DNA of 6,668 bases from Bacilli bacterium (lineage in GTDB: Bacteria; Bacillota_I; Bacilli_A; RFN20; CAG-826), in contig JAFZRR010000034.1 of the NCBI GenBank assembly GCA_017619815.1, positions 1-6,668 on the forward strand. Reading direction: 5' to 3'. Below are positions 5,478 through 6,668 of this stretch, piece by piece. The notes below the pieces were generated by a model. It saw only the letters and a list, made by a program, of their open reading frames with translations, did not search any database and was not told where the DNA came from. Position numbers and translations under genes: made by a program. How positions within the stretch are numbered: position 1 is the stretch's first letter; each line of letters opens with the position of its first letter.

Positions 5478-6242
5478 ATGTCGGAATATAAAAATTGGTC
5501 GAAAGACTACGTCGAAGAGACGGAGATTAATTTCTCATTAGTCAAAGTCTTTGGCTATATGTTTGCTGGTTTATTAATCACGACTATAGTCATGTTTGGA
5601 CTTTCGGCTTTATACACACACTTATTCTCCGTTGGAAACGGCTTTATTGATTCAGAAATAGATTTCAGCAATAACGTTGCAGTCTTATCTTTATTAATCG
5701 CGATGATTGTTAGTTTCATTGGATTAATTGTCTTATCATTTGTCGTTCCTAGTATGCTCCATCGTGGGAAACATAGTATCCTTGTTCCTTCAATTCTATA
5801 TTCCGTCTTGATGGGTGTTGCCTTATCAACGCTTGCGATATTCATTCCTTGGTATCTATTAGGCGTGACATTCGGCATAACCGCGGTAATCTTTGGATTA
5901 CTCGCCCTTATCGCTTTATTAAGCCGAGGACGCCTAAATGGCCTATTAATCGTGGGTATGGGTTTAATCTTAGGAGCAGCATTAATATCTTTGTTCCTTT
6001 GGATCCTCACATTCTTCATAGAGGTAACTTGGTTATTCTGGGTCGTCTCCTTAGCGGTCTTCGCCGGAATGATGCTCATAACCATCTGGGATGTCGCGAG
6101 AATTAAAAATATCGCCCAAGAAGGGGAAATGAATAATAATCTCTCCCTATATTGCGCGTATATACTCTATAACGACTTCATCCACATCTTTATCAGAGTC
6201 TTAAGAATATTACTAATTGTCGTAATAAGGACTAAAAAATAA
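5478..6242 (+). CDS. Bax inhibitor-1 (BI-1/YetJ/YccA) family membrane protein
   Basis: The 254-residue product is very hydrophobic, with about seven membrane helices near residues 24-46, 67-91, 101-125, 127-148, 154-180, 183-204 and 222-250. A short hydrophilic N-terminus comes first. The C-terminal half shows the family hallmark: IWDVARIK (203-210) and LSLYCAYILYNDFIHIFIRVLRIL (from 222), matching the BI-1 D...RI and ALxLYLDFIxxFxxLLRI pattern. Asp205 and Asp233 probably correspond to the di-aspartyl pH sensor of Bacillus YetJ, a pH-dependent calcium leak channel. Bacterial roles otherwise are uncertain; some members affect membrane protease FtsH. A weak TAGG (5466-5469) precedes the start and tpiA ends 12 bases upstream, so it is likely the last gene of the glycolytic operon. 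Its codon use is less biased than in gapA and pgk (more ATA and CGA), suggesting lower expression. Confidence 0.85.
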   Translation: MSEYKNWSKDYVEETEINFSLVKVFGYMFAGLLITTIVMFGLSALYTHLFSVGNGFIDSEIDFSNNVAVLSLLIAMIVSFIGLIVLSFVVPSMLHRGKHSILVPSILYSVLMGVALSTLAIFIPWYLLGVTFGITAVIFGLLALIALLSRGRLNGLLIVGMGLILGAALISLFLWILTFFIEVTWLFWVVSLAVFAGMMLITIWDVARIKNIAQEGEMNNNLSLYCAYILYNDFIHIFIRVLRILLIVVIRTKK

Positions 6243-6276
6243 TCTCTACTATATTTATATATAATAGATATAAGGG

Positions 6277-6305
6277 AAAAGGTGCCTAAAAAGGTGCCTT
6301 TTTTT
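6277..6305 (+). terminator. Terminator ending the glycolytic operon
   Basis: AAGGTGCCT (6279-6287) pairs with AGGTGCCTT (6292-6300) through seven Watson-Crick and two G-U pairs around an AAAA loop; flanking A's at 6277-6278 can pair with T's at 6301-6302. A run of T's to 6305 follows. It separates the operon from the rRNA promoters. Confidence 0.85.
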
Positions 6306-6335
6306 CTTACCTAAAATGGCGTTTTTATGGTTTAC

Positions 6336-6356
6336 AAAAAATTTTTAAATTTCTTC
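6336..6356 (+). promoter_or_regulatory. UP-element-like A/T tract before rRNA promoter P1
   Basis: This stretch is nearly all A and T in alternating A and T tracts directly upstream of the P1 -35 hexamer. Such tracts bind the RNA polymerase alpha C-terminal domain at rRNA promoters of other bacteria. Assignment rests on composition and position only. Confidence 0.45.
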
Positions 6357-6384
6357 TTTACACATATGCGTATAAGCGTATAAT
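6357..6384 (+). promoter_or_regulatory. rRNA operon promoter P1
   Basis: TTTACA (6357-6362) and a consensus TATAAT (6379-6384) are 16 bases apart, giving an expected start near 6391. The initial transcript would run straight into a GC-rich hairpin. Tandem promoters of this strength before 16S are typical of Firmicutes rrn operons. Confidence 0.8.
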
Positions 6385-6394
6385 AGAAAACAGC

Positions 6395-6415
6395 GCGACC
6401 CCCTGAGGGCCTCGC
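6395..6415 (+). other. GC-rich imperfect hairpin at the start of the P1 transcript
   Basis: GCGA-CC-CCC-TGA-GGG-CC-TCGC folds with a 4-bp outer stem, a symmetric CC/CC internal loop and a 3-bp inner stem. It lies 4 bases after the expected P1 start and is the only GC island in an A/T-rich spacer. No T run follows, so it is not a terminator. Confidence 0.45.
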
Positions 6416-6458
6416 AAAATACCACTTATAAAAAGATAAAAAAATCTTTCAAAAGTCA

Positions 6459-6488
6459 TTGACATGATTAAATCGATAGTGGTATGAT
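6459..6488 (+). promoter_or_regulatory. rRNA operon promoter P2
   Basis: A perfect TTGACA (6459-6464) and TATGAT (6483-6488) are separated by 18 bases; transcription would begin near 6495. It is preceded by an A/T hairpin (6432-6449, AAAGAT and ATCTTT arms) that lies between the two promoters. Confidence 0.8.
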
Positions 6489-6494
6489 TTGTAA

Positions 6495-6541
6495 GCATGC
6501 TGTGGCGAGAGCCAAACCTATTACATAGTAATACAACATGC
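6495..6541 (+). ncRNA. Structured rRNA leader upstream of boxA
   Basis: GCATG (6495-6499) pairs with CATGC (6537-6541) and the stem continues past one mismatch with TG/CA. It encloses two small hairpins: TGGC-GAGA-GCCA (6503-6514), with a GNRA tetraloop, and TATTAC-ATA-GTAATA (6519-6533). Together they form a possible three-way junction starting at the expected P2 transcript 5' end. It is not a separate gene but a leader fold. Confidence 0.45.
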
Positions 6542-6543
6542 AC

Positions 6544-6557
6544 TGATCTTTGAAAAC
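6544..6557 (+). promoter_or_regulatory. boxA antitermination element of the rRNA leader
   Basis: TGATCTTTGAAAAC closely resembles the boxA of Bacillus and relatives (TGxTCTTTGAAAAC) and the E. coli form TGCTCTTTAACA. NusB-NusE (S10) bind this RNA to allow antiterminated rRNA transcription. Confidence 0.75.
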
Positions 6558-6634
6558 TGAACAGATGTACAAACACAAAACGTCAATTTATTTTTTAATT
6601 ACAATAACCAGATAATAATTTTGAACTAGAATAA

Positions 6635-6668
6635 AACTTTGAGAGTTTGATCCTGGCTCAGGATGAAC
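6635..6668 (+). rRNA. rrs: 16S ribosomal RNA, 5' end (partial)
   Basis: AGAGTTTGATCCTGGCTCAG starting at 6642 is the universal 5' segment of bacterial 16S rRNA (E. coli positions 8-27), followed by GATGAAC. Counting back places mature base 1 near 6635, though the exact 5' end depends on processing. About 34 of some 1,500 bases are inside the window; the gene continues beyond it. The rRNA runs in the same direction as all protein genes here. Confidence 0.97.

Noticed and set aside
5555..6085. 176-codon open frame on the minus strand
   Set aside because: It lies wholly antisense to the BI-1 gene, shows no recognisable domain, and arises from the codon bias of the hydrophobic gene on the other strand.
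5849..6106. 85-codon plus-strand frame inside the BI-1 gene
   Set aside because: Out-of-frame shadow of a well-supported membrane protein gene, with no ribosome binding site.
6281..6298. Direct repeat GGTGCC/GGTGCC as a recombination or regulator site
   Set aside because: The two copies are the arms of the terminator stem, pairing through two G-U pairs, which explains them.
6358..6576. 72-codon minus-strand frame in the rRNA leader
   Set aside because: It covers both rRNA promoters and boxA, which explain the sequence better; no coding signal seen.

Overview
The window is low-GC bacterial DNA with every gene on the + strand, laid out as three consecutive transcription blocks followed by the start of a ribosomal RNA operon. 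Gene content and order point to a Firmicutes/Mollicutes relative. The trxB-rapZ-whiA neighbourhood is typical of Bacilli, the rRNA leader has a Bacillus-like boxA, and the phosphoglycerate kinase carries the SHLGKVK-type insertion I associate with Mollicutes and close relatives. All complete genes read through in the standard code with Trp as TGG, and stops are only TAA or TAG. An uncultured gut Mollicutes-like or Erysipelotrichia-like lineage would fit, but this is inference from memory of families.

Region 1 (1-2226): the last 46 codons of a thioredoxin reductase end in a terminator. Then comes a tightly packed set: rapZ (P-loop protein with an apparently dead Walker A motif), whiA two bases later, and a 72-residue XRE-type repressor overlapping the end of whiA. 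A terminator whose left arm lies inside the repressor's last codons closes the block. The yvcK/mgfK gene that commonly sits between rapZ and whiA in Bacilli is absent.

Region 2 (2227-6305): a glycolytic operon with its own promoter (TTGTAA-N16-TATAAA), overlapped by an 18-bp inverted repeat. It encodes GAPDH, phosphoglycerate kinase and triosephosphate isomerase, followed by a seven-helix Bax inhibitor-1 family membrane protein. The three enzymes interconvert triose phosphates and 3-phosphoglycerate in lower glycolysis. A strong hairpin between gapA and pgk could lower downstream expression relative to gapA, and a competing upstream stem is possible. A terminator follows the membrane protein gene.

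Region 3 (6306-6668): no protein genes. It holds an A/T-rich UP-like tract, two tandem sigma-70/A-type promoters (TTTACA-N16-TATAAT and TTGACA-N18-TATGAT), a structured leader, boxA and the first ~34 bases of 16S rRNA.

I see no mobile element, CRISPR array, tRNA or obvious novel system. The most unusual items are the RapZ active-site loss, the repeat over the gapA promoter next to an XRE gene, and the attenuator-like gapA-pgk spacer.
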